13,678 nucleotides of DNA. Source: Bacteroidota bacterium. Its GTDB lineage: Bacteria; Bacteroidota; Bacteroidia; Chitinophagales; Chitinophagaceae. The notes below the pieces were generated by a model that saw only the letters and a list, made by a program, of their open reading frames with translations, did no database searches and was not told the origin of the DNA. The stretch is taken from the NCBI GenBank assembly GCA_023415275.1, contig JAEZLJ010000117.1:1-13678 (forward strand), read 5' to 3'. The translations under genes were made by a program, and so were the position numbers. Shown here one piece after another: positions 1-7,093 of the stretch (position 1 is its first letter; every line of letters starts with the position of its first letter).

Positions 1-936
1 ATCTACCGCTGTATCGTAGGCTTCATTATAATTCCTGAAGTCGCCCGTACATTCCAGTGCCATTGCCGCATTAGCCAACACCACTGCGTTTTGAGCCCAA
101 CTTCCCTCTCCTTTCAACACTTTCGAAAATATTCTTGCAGCTTCATCCACTGTAGATCCACCATATATATCAATTGCAGAAACTGTACGTTTCCCAAGTT
201 CCTCAGCCGAGTACACTTTCTCGCCTTTATTAGTGATCACCTTCGTGTCATTGGTAAGAGATATCTCATCGTATCCATCAAGGCTGTGAATGATGGTAAA
301 GGGATTATTGGTTTCCTGTAGCAGGTAGTTATATATCCTGGCCATTTCCATATTATACACTCCTACTAACTGGTAAGCCGGATTGGCAGGATTAACCATT
401 GGGCCCAGCATATTAAAAAATGTACGAAAGCCTATGTTCTTTCTTATGCTTGCTACGGCTTTTAAGGCAGGGTGGAACAATGGAGCATGCAGGAAGGTGA
501 AGTTTGCTTCATCCATTTCACGGAGCAGCTTATCATTGTTGTTATTGAATTTATAACCCAGTGTTTCCATCACATTGGAAGCTCCGCTAACAGAGGTAGC
601 CCCATAATTGCCATGTTTGGCTACTTTCTTTCCGGCACCGGCTACCACAAAACAGGCAAGGGTGGAAATATTGAATGTATTCTTACCATCTCCGCCTGTA
701 CCTACTATATCCATTACTTTCTGTCCTTCCAGGTTTACAGGTACTGCCAGTTCCAGCAAACCATCACGAAAGCCCTGTAATTCAGGGATAGTAATGCTTC
801 GCATAAGGAAAACTGTTATAAAGGCCGTAAGTTCAGTATCGTTATAGGTGCCTTTAGCCACCTGGAGCATGACTTCCCTTGCTTCTTCCCTGGAAAGCGT
901 TTTATGTTCAAATAACCTTTGTAATATTTTTTTCAT
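1..936 (-). CDS. trpD: Anthranilate phosphoribosyltransferase (3' end cut by window edge)
   Basis: TrpD joins anthranilate to PRPP to give phosphoribosylanthranilate, the second step of tryptophan synthesis in the cytoplasm. The minus strand reads open from an ATG at 936 to base 1, giving 312 codons. The family is usually about 330-345 residues, so only a short C-terminal piece is missing. The glycine-rich PRPP loop GTGGDGKNTFNIST is at residues 79-92, and the KHGN element with the following SVSG is at about 107-118. Both are diagnostic of the family. The N-terminal helical part (MKKILQRLFEHKTLSREEA) also fits. It follows trpG after 32 bases and is third in the trp operon, so it should be governed by the attenuator upstream of trpE. 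Further trp genes probably lie beyond the left edge, which is an inference. Confidence 0.95.
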   Translation of the reverse strand, partial: MKKILQRLFEHKTLSREEAREVMLQVAKGTYNDTELTAFITVFLMRSITIPELQGFRDGLLELAVPVNLEGQKVMDIVGTGGDGKNTFNISTLACFVVAGAGKKVAKHGNYGATSVSGASNVMETLGYKFNNNNDKLLREMDEANFTFLHAPLFHPALKAVASIRKNIGFRTFFNMLGPMVNPANPAYQLVGVYNMEMARIYNYLLQETNNPFTIIHSLDGYDEISLTNDTKVITNKGEKVYSAEELGKRTVSAIDIYGGSTVDEAARIFSKVLKGEGSWAQNAVVLANAAMALECTGDFRNYNEAYDTAVD

Positions 937-969
937 CTTGTGTTCTTTTTCTTGTTTGGAGCCTGACAA

Positions 970-1548
970 CTATTTAACGGGAACCTCCAGCCAGTTCCTG
1001 AGAATCATTTCTCCGTCGGGAGTCAGTACACTTTCCGGGTGAAATTGTACTCCCTGCACATCATATGTTTTGTGCTGCAGGCCCATTATATATCCATTCT
1101 CGTCAACTGCAGTCACCTCCAGTTCTTCCGGGAACGAATCCTCACTAACGATCCAGCTATGGTATCTCCCTACCTTTATATTGTCCGGCAGTCCCTTTAA
1201 CAACCTGGAATCTTTATTAGTGATGTTAATGGGAGTGGCCACACCATGAAATACTGTAGACAGGTTGATCAATGTACCTCCAAAAGCTTCAGCAATAGCC
1301 TGGTGACCCAGGCATACGCCTAATATAGATTTGGTTGGGGCATATTCACGTATCAAGGGTAATAACAGGCCAGCCTCGGATGGGATCCCCGGACCAGGAG
1401 ATAGTATGATCTTGTCATATTCTTTTACTTTTTCCATGGGTATTTCATCATTGCGGAATACATCTACGTTATCGGGAACGATCGATTTAACCAGGTGAAC
1501 CAGGTTATAGGTAAAGGAATCGTAATTATCGAAGACCAGTATGTTCAT
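970..1548 (-). CDS. trpG: Anthranilate synthase glutamine amidotransferase subunit
   Basis: TrpG hydrolyses glutamine and passes ammonia to TrpE for anthranilate formation. The protein is 192 residues, normal for a stand-alone class I amidotransferase. It starts MNILVFDNYDSFTYNL as the family does. It carries the oxyanion motif SPGPGIP near 50-56, the nucleophile Cys79 in LGVCLGHQ, and the rest of the triad, His170 and Glu172, in FHPES. It is not fused to TrpD, unlike the enterobacterial form. The start is five bases after the trpE stop, so translation is probably coupled. A p-aminobenzoate synthase subunit (PabA) would look similar, and in some bacteria one protein serves both roles, but the position between trpE and trpD makes TrpG the natural call. 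Confidence 0.96.
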   Translation of the reverse strand: MNILVFDNYDSFTYNLVHLVKSIVPDNVDVFRNDEIPMEKVKEYDKIILSPGPGIPSEAGLLLPLIREYAPTKSILGVCLGHQAIAEAFGGTLINLSTVFHGVATPINITNKDSRLLKGLPDNIKVGRYHSWIVSEDSFPEELEVTAVDENGYIMGLQHKTYDVQGVQFHPESVLTPDGEMILRNWLEVPVK

Positions 1549-1553
1549 ATTCT

Positions 1554-3011
1554 TTATTTGAGTGTATTGGCCATAGTTATAGCCTTTTTTAACGCACCAA
1601 GTTTATTATTCACTTCCTGTAATTCACTTTCAGGATTACTGGCGGCCACAATGCCTGCCCCAGCCTGGTAGATGAGTGTATTTTCTTTACTCAATAATGT
1701 CCTGATCATGATGGCATGTATGCAACTACCATCAAAACCAACAAAACCTATGGCGCCACCATAAAAGCTTCTTGGGGTTGGCTCATATTCAGTGATCAAT
1801 TGCATGGCCCTGAATTTGGGTGCACCACTTAAGGTTCCTGCCGGGAAGGTCTTGAACAACACCTGGAATGGATTGGCCTGGAGAGAAACCGAGCCTGTGA
1901 CCTCGCTGACCAGGTGTATCACGTGCGAATAATACTGCACTTCCCGGAAATGCTCCACCTTGACATTTTCGCAAACTGTGCTTAGATCGTTTCTTGCCAG
2001 GTCAACCAGCATGACATGCTCTGCATTTTCCTTGGCATCTGCCAGGAGCTCATCAGCCCGTTGCTGGTCTACTATATCATCGCCGGACCTCCGGAAAGTT
2101 CCGGCAATAGGATGCACTACGGCTTTACCATTTTTGATCACCAATTGCGATTCGGGAGAAGAACCTAATAATTTGTAATCGCCATAATCAAAGAAAAACA
2201 GGTAGGGCGAAGGATTGATATGTCTTAATGCCCTGTACACATTAAATTCATCACCTTTGAACGATTGCTGAAAACGGCGGCTAAGAACGATCTGGAATAC
2301 ATCGCCCCTAAGGCAACTTTTAATCCCTTTTGATACCATGTCGCGGTATGACTGGTCATCCATATTGGAGGTTTCCACCTCAGCAGACGAAAAAGGATAC
2401 GTAGGCACATCCTTACTATTGATCAAAGACTGGACTACCTCAGCTTCACTTTCCAGGCCGGCTACCTTATTCTCCAGGAGCAGTAATTCATCTTTGTAAT
2501 GGTTAATGGCAATTACATACTGGTACAGCCTGTACCTGGCAAGCGGTATCTTATTAACCGGGTCACCTTCTTTAAAATCTATGTGCTCAAAAAAGCCAAC
2601 TGTCTCAAAATTGAAATAACCATAGACACCTTGAGCAAAACGAGCCGTTTTTGGATCTTCACTTTCGCATTCGAAATGCTGCATAAACTCCCAGAGGATC
2701 TCCTTCAGATCATCTGTTTTTTTCAATGCTACCTTTTCAGGGTTTTGAGCAGGGAATTTGAAAGCCACATTATTCCGGTCCCGGATCTCAATACCGGCAA
2801 TGGCATTGATGCCAATAAAAGAATAACTGTTTTCTGCCACATGGCTATCCGTACTTTCCAGGAGCACCGTATCACGGAAACGGTCCCTCAACCGCAGGTA
2901 AATGCCAACCGGGGTATACACATCTGCCAGCTTCCGTTGTACCGTGGTAACCAGCTTTATTTTCTTTCCCTTTATCCGTATGTCATTAACCGATTTTGCC
3001 TCTGTTTGCAT
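1554..3011 (-). CDS. trpE: Anthranilate synthase component I
   Basis: TrpE converts chorismate plus ammonia to anthranilate, the committed step to tryptophan. The protein is 485 residues, the usual length. The N-terminal LLES element at 50-53 is typical of the tryptophan feedback-binding site. The chorismate-binding domain shows PIAGTFRRSG at 301-310, EHVMLVDLARNDL at 331-343, TFPAGTLSGAPK at 388-399, YGGAIGFVGFDG at 417-428 and the final YQAGAGIVAASNPESE near 448-463. The LLES element and the partner trpG next door separate it from PabB and isochorismate synthases. It is the first structural gene of the operon. Its start lies 38 bases past the T-run of the attenuator terminator, so its expression depends directly on whether that hairpin forms. 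Confidence 0.96.
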   Translation of the reverse strand: MQTEAKSVNDIRIKGKKIKLVTTVQRKLADVYTPVGIYLRLRDRFRDTVLLESTDSHVAENSYSFIGINAIAGIEIRDRNNVAFKFPAQNPEKVALKKTDDLKEILWEFMQHFECESEDPKTARFAQGVYGYFNFETVGFFEHIDFKEGDPVNKIPLARYRLYQYVIAINHYKDELLLLENKVAGLESEAEVVQSLINSKDVPTYPFSSAEVETSNMDDQSYRDMVSKGIKSCLRGDVFQIVLSRRFQQSFKGDEFNVYRALRHINPSPYLFFFDYGDYKLLGSSPESQLVIKNGKAVVHPIAGTFRRSGDDIVDQQRADELLADAKENAEHVMLVDLARNDLSTVCENVKVEHFREVQYYSHVIHLVSEVTGSVSLQANPFQVLFKTFPAGTLSGAPKFRAMQLITEYEPTPRSFYGGAIGFVGFDGSCIHAIMIRTLLSKENTLIYQAGAGIVAASNPESELQEVNNKLGALKKAITMANTLK

Positions 3012-3049
3012 ATATAATCTTTGAATGCTTAATGAAAGGTACAGGCATT

Positions 3050-3071
3050 AAAAAAGCCCCTTTATGGGGCT
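3050..3071 (-). terminator. trp attenuator terminator
   Basis: On the minus strand AGCCCC (3071-3066) and GGGGCT (3060-3055) form a perfect six-pair, GC-rich stem around a five-base loop, followed by a run of six T's at 3055-3050. It sits between the leader ORF and trpE with no gene end nearby that it could serve, so it is a premature terminator rather than the end of a transcript. Confidence 0.9.
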
Positions 3072-3114
3072 CTGAATATGAATAATAAACTATAGCAATA
3101 GCTTACAGAACCCC
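3066..3114 (-). promoter_or_regulatory. trp antiterminator pairing
   Basis: The segment GGGGTTCTG (3114-3106) is the last three sense codons of the leader ORF. It can pair over nine bases, with one G-U, with CAGAGCCCC (3074-3066). That second segment contains the whole 5' arm of the terminator, so the two structures exclude each other. The first segment begins 15 bases after the last Trp codon, just beyond where a ribosome stalled there would cover. It touches the leader stop codon, so a ribosome that finishes the leader would hide it. Expected logic: Trp shortage gives stalling, antiterminator and read-through; Trp plenty gives termination. Confidence 0.85.
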
Positions 3115-3162
3115 GTTTGAGTTTGTATGCCACCACCACTGTTTGTTAATTAATTGTACCAT
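3103..3162 (-). CDS. trpL: trp leader peptide with three consecutive Trp codons
   Basis: A 19-codon ORF, MVQLINKQWWWHTNSNGVL, runs from an ATG at 3162 to a TAA at 3105-3103. The three TGG codons are at 3138-3130. Such a run in so short an ORF just upstream of a terminator and trpE is the hallmark of a ribosome-sensing leader. The peptide itself is probably not functional. The ATG lies eight bases after the likely -7 box, so the mRNA would have almost no 5' UTR. The closest described RNA family I know of is the Bacteroid-trp leader motif in Rfam; membership is not tested here. Confidence 0.9.
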   Translation of the reverse strand: MVQLINKQWWWHTNSNGVL

Positions 3163-3170
3163 TTCGTATG

Positions 3171-3202
3171 CAAATATGCAAAGGGCATGGCATTTGGACA
3201 AA
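3171..3202 (-). promoter_or_regulatory. Probable trp operon promoter
   Basis: On the minus strand TTTG (3202-3199) is followed after 20 bases by CATATTTG (3178-3171). This is one base off the Bacteroidota -7 consensus TAnnTTTG, and the spacing is normal. It is placed so that transcription would start a few bases before, or at, the trpL ATG. It lies in the region just before the divergent acetyltransferase gene. Confidence 0.6.
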
Positions 3203-3230
3203 AAAAATTTCAAGCTTTAACAGTAATAAG

Positions 3231-3524
3231 ATGATAATCGAACATATAACAGAAGGTTCAAGAGGTAGGTTTTTGATGAAGGGAGACCAGGATGATACGG
3301 TAGCAGAACTGGCCTATGATCAAAAAAGCAGGGACACAATGATCATTGAGCATACCTATGTTGAGGAAGCATTAAGGGGCAAAGACCTGGGGGAACGGCT
3401 CATCGAGGAAGCGGTAGAATATGCCCGCAACCACCAGTTAAAAATACAGCCGGTATGTTCTTTTGCCAGGGCTGTCTTTAAACTAAAAAGGGAATATAAT
3501 GATGTATATGAACAGCCTGCATGA
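3231..3524 (+). CDS. Small GNAT-like N-acetyltransferase (YjdJ type)
   Basis: The predicted protein is 97 residues from the ATG at 3231. It resembles the short GCN5-related family often labelled YjdJ or Acetyltransf_CG: a cluster of strands (FLMKGDQDDTVAELAY, TMIIEHTYV) followed by the acetyl-CoA loop and helix GKDLGERLIEEAVEYARNH and a C-terminal CSFARAVFKL. The substrate is unknown. The reading frame stays open upstream to an ATG at 3168. That extension would start inside the trp promoter region, is low in complexity and is not expected in the family, so I prefer 3231, which follows an AT-rich stretch ending TAATAAG. It is transcribed away from trpL and has no evident link to tryptophan synthesis. 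Confidence 0.8.
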   Translation: MIIEHITEGSRGRFLMKGDQDDTVAELAYDQKSRDTMIIEHTYVEEALRGKDLGERLIEEAVEYARNHQLKIQPVCSFARAVFKLKREYNDVYEQPA

Positions 3525-3673
3525 TTGGATTTAAGGAATTTGTATGCAGCCTTTCTTTAAATTTTTTCATCCTTTTTCTTTTCCCTGTAAAAACTAAGCA
3601 GTAAGTTTAAAATAAATAACACCAGGATGGTTGGATGAGCCAAAATAACTGCGAACTCATCAAATGATAACTT

Positions 3674-4105
3674 ATGAAGGCACTGTTATTTTTACTTCCA
3701 TTATTAGGTCTGCATTCATTATCTACAAAAGATAATGCTGATGCCATTGTAGGCGTTTGGAAGAATGGAACTGGCAAGGGCCATATCCAGATCTACAGGC
3801 AGAACAGCAGGTTTTATGGTAAGATCATCTGGTTAAAAGATGCCCTGGATGGTAGCGGAAAACCTAAAGTTGATCACAAGAATGCTGACCCCGAGAAACG
3901 GAATCATCCGCTGATTGGGCTGGTGATGCTTAAAGATTTCAAATATGATGATGGAGAATGGACAGATGGCCGCATTTACAACCCTTCCGATGGTAAAGAA
4001 TACAGCGCCTATATGAGACTAAAGGATCCGAAAACACTTAGTGTACGCGGTTATATAGGATTGTCCATTTTAGGTAAAACAGATACCTGGACCAGGGTCA
4101 AATAA
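3674..4105 (+). CDS. DUF2147 family exported protein
   Basis: This is a 143-residue protein with an N-terminal signal peptide (about residues 1-17, MKALLFLLPLLGLHSLS). The rest matches the DUF2147 pattern: GVWKNGTGKGHIQIY near the start, FYGKIIWLKD, the segment around KPKVDHKNADPEKRNHPLIG, GRIYNPSDGKEYSAYMRL, and the closing VRGYIG and TDTWTRV. The family is small, extracytoplasmic and of unknown biochemical role. The start is set by the signal peptide. The next gene on the same strand begins 62 bases later, so the two may share a transcript. No clear promoter or terminator is visible in the 149 bases before it. Confidence 0.88.
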   Translation: MKALLFLLPLLGLHSLSTKDNADAIVGVWKNGTGKGHIQIYRQNSRFYGKIIWLKDALDGSGKPKVDHKNADPEKRNHPLIGLVMLKDFKYDDGEWTDGRIYNPSDGKEYSAYMRLKDPKTLSVRGYIGLSILGKTDTWTRVK

Positions 4106-4167
4106 TTTCATAGCTCCTTTATAATGAGGGTAAGTCATTGAAAACAGAGTATGCTTATCTTTCAAAG

Positions 4168-5430
4168 ATGAAATCAGCATTTACCCTGGCTCTTCTTTTC
4201 CTTTTTTTTACATCCATTGCACAAACTGACAGCTTTTATTTGTTGAAACCTGACAGGGTATTTGACGGGGAGCTAATGCACTCCGACTGGATAGTACTGG
4301 TAAAAGGCAATAAAATAGAGGCTTGTGGTGCTATGGCTTTTAAACTCCCTGCCAATACGAGGGTTATAGAGTTGCCAGGCACTACCCTGCTTCCGGGTTT
4401 GATAGAAGGACATTCTCATTTGTTTCTTCATCCCTATAATGAAGTAAGCTGGAATGGCCAGGTGCTGAAAGAAAGCAGGGCGGAACGTACCGCCAGGGCT
4501 GTTGAACATGCCCGTGCCACTTTAATGGCCGGCTTTACAACTGTAAGAGACCTGGGCACGGAGGGTGCCGGATACGACGATGCCGGCCTGAAACAAGCTA
4601 TTGAAAAAAAGGTAGTGCCAGGTCCCCGCCTGATCATTGCTACCAGGGCCATAGTAGCAAGGGGTGCCTATGGGCCTCATTTCTCAAATGCCGAAATTGA
4701 ATTGCCGCAAGGTGCTGCAGAAGTGGGTAACCAGGAGGAAATGACTAATGAAGTTCGAACCCAGATAGCTAAAGGTGCTGACCTGGTAAAGCTTTATGCT
4801 GACTACCGCTGGGGCAGGGATGGACAGGCTGCCCCTACTTTCAGCGTGGAAGAGATGGCAGTCGCCACTGCATTGGCCAATAGCAGCGGAAGACAGACCG
4901 TTGCCCATGCATCAACTAAAGAAGGTATGCGCAGGGCTGTTATGGCCGGTGTAAGTACTATTGAACATGGAGATGATGGTGATGCTGAAATATTCCGCCT
5001 GATGAAAGAAAAGCATGTAGCGCTCTGTCCAACACTGGCCGCCGGCGAAGCTATTCTGCAATATAATGGATGGCGTAAAAATGCCGATCCTGAACCTGCA
5101 CGTATCACTGCTAAAAAGAAAAGCTTTCAATCAGCGTTGAAGAATGAAGTTACTATCTGTATGGGGGGTGATGTGGGTGTTTTCACTCACGGGGACAATG
5201 CCAGGGAAATGGAATTAATGGTAGAGTATGGAATGAAGCCATTAGAAGTATTGAAATCTGCCACTTCTGTCAATGCTGATGTTTTTGGTTATGGAGATAA
5301 GATAGGGCATATCAAAAAGGGATGGCTTGCAGATATCATTGCTGTTAAAGGTGACCCTTCGAAAACCATTTCTGATGTTCGCAACATTGTATTGGTAATG
5401 AAAGATGGAAAACTCTTTGTAAGCCCTTAA
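4168..5430 (+). CDS. Exported metal-dependent amidohydrolase (prolidase/imidazolonepropionase-like)
   Basis: The protein is 420 residues with a signal peptide at 1-19 ending SIAQ. The amidohydrolase fold is shown by the metal ligands His82 and His84 in EGHSHL after LPGLIE, a probable carboxylated Lys208 in DLVKLYADYRW, His247 in VAHAST, His267 in TIEHGDD and Asp335 in MGGDVGVFTHGD. The C-terminal beta-sandwich part (GHIKKGWLADIIAVKGDP) is also typical. The closest groups I recognise hydrolyse Xaa-Pro or Xaa-Arg/Lys dipeptides or related amides; the true substrate cannot be read from sequence. The frame extends ten codons upstream to a TTG at 4138, but the ATG at 4168 gives a proper signal peptide. 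The stop codon shares the four bases TTAA with the stop of the convergent gene. Confidence 0.9.
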   Translation: MKSAFTLALLFLFFTSIAQTDSFYLLKPDRVFDGELMHSDWIVLVKGNKIEACGAMAFKLPANTRVIELPGTTLLPGLIEGHSHLFLHPYNEVSWNGQVLKESRAERTARAVEHARATLMAGFTTVRDLGTEGAGYDDAGLKQAIEKKVVPGPRLIIATRAIVARGAYGPHFSNAEIELPQGAAEVGNQEEMTNEVRTQIAKGADLVKLYADYRWGRDGQAAPTFSVEEMAVATALANSSGRQTVAHASTKEGMRRAVMAGVSTIEHGDDGDAEIFRLMKEKHVALCPTLAAGEAILQYNGWRKNADPEPARITAKKKSFQSALKNEVTICMGGDVGVFTHGDNAREMELMVEYGMKPLEVLKSATSVNADVFGYGDKIGHIKKGWLADIIAVKGDPSKTISDVRNIVLVMKDGKLFVSP

Positions 5431-5816
5431 GGTTGAACAAACCGCTCCTCTATCTTTTCCTTTTTCAGGTAAAAGCTTCCTGAAACCTTATCACTGGCTT
5501 GCCAGGTGCCATCTACATAGTTCCCTTTTTTATTGATGGTACCATTCATGTTGAATTGTTTACCATCCTGGGTTTGGTAGGAAAATTTTAATAAAGTATC
5601 ACCCTGTATTTCATAGGTACCGGTAAACTTATTACTATCTTCCACTTCACCGTTGTACAACTCCACCTTATGTTCGTCATTGAATTTCACCAGGACGCGC
5701 TCTCTCACATTATCAGCACGATAAACACCTGTCCAGATACCATCAATGACATCCACCTTTTTACCAGAAAAACCGGCAAGTACTACAAATCCTAAAACAC
5801 CAAGAATTGCTTTCAT
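5427..5816 (-). CDS. Small exported protein of unknown function
   Basis: I do not recognise this 129-residue protein. It begins with a hydrophobic signal sequence (MKAILGVLGFVVLAGFSG). The mature part is a run of short beta strands with turns (GIWTGVYR, KVELYNGEV, GTYEIQGDTLLKFSY, GTINKKGNYVDGTW, GSFYLKK), suggesting a small beta-barrel of lipocalin-like form. It has no cysteine in the mature part and no lipobox, so it is probably periplasmic. The frame continues upstream to 5888, but that extension would put hydrophobic and charged residues before the signal peptide, so 5816 is preferred. It lies 110 bases after hisB on the same strand and could receive his read-through, but nothing links it to histidine synthesis. 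Confidence 0.75.
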   Translation of the reverse strand: MKAILGVLGFVVLAGFSGKKVDVIDGIWTGVYRADNVRERVLVKFNDEHKVELYNGEVEDSNKFTGTYEIQGDTLLKFSYQTQDGKQFNMNGTINKKGNYVDGTWQASDKVSGSFYLKKEKIEERFVQP

Positions 5817-5870
5817 AACACACAATTTAATTCCCCATATTGTGAGAAATAACAATTGTGCCAAATAAAA

Positions 5871-5882
5871 TTCAGCGCTGAA
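5871..5882 (-). terminator. Possible weak terminator after hisB
   Basis: The perfect 12-base palindrome TTCAGCGCTGAA is followed on the minus strand by TTTTATTT. It can form only a four-pair stem with a four-base loop, so termination would be weak. It is the only hairpin-plus-T candidate I found between hisB and the next gene. Confidence 0.3.
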
Positions 5883-5925
5883 CACCAACAGGCTTACTTA
5901 ATAGAACGCAGCGATTATCAATGTC

Positions 5926-7092
5926 TTATAACACTCCTTTGGTAGAAGGCAGGTATTGTTTCAATGGGTCTCTTTTCACAGCCATCTTGATGGCTTTAGC
6001 AAAGGCCTTGAAAATAGCCTCAATTTTATGATGCTCATTTTCCCCTTTACATTCAATATTCAGGTTGCACCTGGCAGCATCTGAAAATGACTTAAAGAAA
6101 TGAAAGAACATTTCTGTAGGTACATCACCCACCTTTTCCCTGCTGAAATCCGTATTCCAAACGATCCAGTTCCGCCCTCCAAAATCAATCAACACTTTGG
6201 CTTCCACCTCATCCATAGGTAAGGCAAATCCATACCTTTCTATTCCTTTTTTATTGCCCAACGCTTTAATAAAAGCTTCTCCCAGTGAAATACCAGTATC
6301 CTCCATTGTGTGGTGTTCATCAATATGCAGATCACCCTTTACCACTACGCTTAAGTCAAGCATCCCATGACGCGCAATCTGATCAAGCATATGATCAAAG
6401 AAACCTAAACCGGTATGAATATCTGATTGCCCGGAACCATCAAGGTCAAGTTTTATGTCTACAGAGGTTTCGGCCGTTTTTCGATGATGGTGAATTACTC
6501 TTCTACCCAGCTTCAGAAATTCGTATATATCCTTCCAATCCTTTGTAGAAAGGGCCACTACCTTTTCTAATTCATCCACACTGTCTTTTACTTCTGCCCC
6601 ACCCAGGTTGGGATTATTCCTGATCCAAATGGCTTTACAATGAAGGTTCTTTGCCAACTGCACATCGGTAATACGATCACCAATGACAAATGAATTGGGA
6701 ATATCATAATCAGGGTTATCCAGGTATTTGGTGAACATTCCAATTCCCGGTTTGCGGGTTGGCAGGTTTTCAGCAGGCATACTTCTGTCTATGAGTTCTT
6801 CAGAAAAAATGATCCCTTCATTAGCCAATGAACTCATTACCAGATTGTGTGGTGGCCAGAACTGCTCTTCAGGAAACTTATCAGTTCCTAATCCATCCTG
6901 GTTAGATACCAACACCAGTTCATAATCCAATTCTTCAGCTATCTTACCCAGGTATTTAAATACATATGGATAAAAGGACACTTTGTCAAAAGAATCGATC
7001 TGGTAAAAAGGAGGCACTTCCTGGATCATTGTTCCGTCACGATCGATAAATAGAACACGCTTCTTGTTTCCTGTCATATTTCCGCTTTCCAT
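5926..7092 (-). CDS. hisB: Bifunctional histidinol-phosphatase / imidazoleglycerol-phosphate dehydratase
   Basis: This fused enzyme catalyses the dehydration of imidazoleglycerol phosphate and the later removal of phosphate from histidinol phosphate. It is 388 residues. Residues 12-165 are a HAD phosphatase with the nucleophile pair Asp17 and Asp19 in FIDRDGT, SNQDGLGT at 63-70 and GDRITDVQLAKN at 138-149. Residues 200-388 are the dehydratase, with the metal-binding sets FFDHMLDQIARHG (231-243), DEHHTMEDTG (258-267) and NEHHKIEAIFKAF (352-364), ending STKGVL. In the HAD part the zinc-binding Cys/His loop of the E. coli enzyme is replaced by DRSMPAENLPTRKP. The start is one base after the hisC stop. 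A second ATG five codons in (7077) is also possible. Confidence 0.96.
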   Translation of the reverse strand: MESGNMTGNKKRVLFIDRDGTMIQEVPPFYQIDSFDKVSFYPYVFKYLGKIAEELDYELVLVSNQDGLGTDKFPEEQFWPPHNLVMSSLANEGIIFSEELIDRSMPAENLPTRKPGIGMFTKYLDNPDYDIPNSFVIGDRITDVQLAKNLHCKAIWIRNNPNLGGAEVKDSVDELEKVVALSTKDWKDIYEFLKLGRRVIHHHRKTAETSVDIKLDLDGSGQSDIHTGLGFFDHMLDQIARHGMLDLSVVVKGDLHIDEHHTMEDTGISLGEAFIKALGNKKGIERYGFALPMDEVEAKVLIDFGGRNWIVWNTDFSREKVGDVPTEMFFHFFKSFSDAARCNLNIECKGENEHHKIEAIFKAFAKAIKMAVKRDPLKQYLPSTKGVL

Positions 7093-7093
7093 T

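Noticed and set aside
2499..3017. 172-codon open frame on the plus strand opposite trpE
   Set aside because: It lies wholly against the conserved trpE frame and shows no domain I recognise.
3168..3230. N-terminal extension of the acetyltransferase from an ATG at 3168
   Set aside because: It would begin inside the trp promoter region, its sequence is not like the family, and the ATG at 3231 gives a normal-length protein.
4138..4167. TTG start ten codons upstream for the amidohydrolase
   Set aside because: The ATG at 4168 directly begins a normal signal peptide; the extension adds charged residues before it.
5817..5888. Upstream extension of the small exported protein
   Set aside because: It would place 24 residues before a good signal peptide, and the ATG at 5816 is the better start.
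6481..6500. A His-His-His run within HisB as a possible further sensing site
   Set aside because: It is in the middle of a structural gene at the domain junction, with no terminator or alternative helix nearby.
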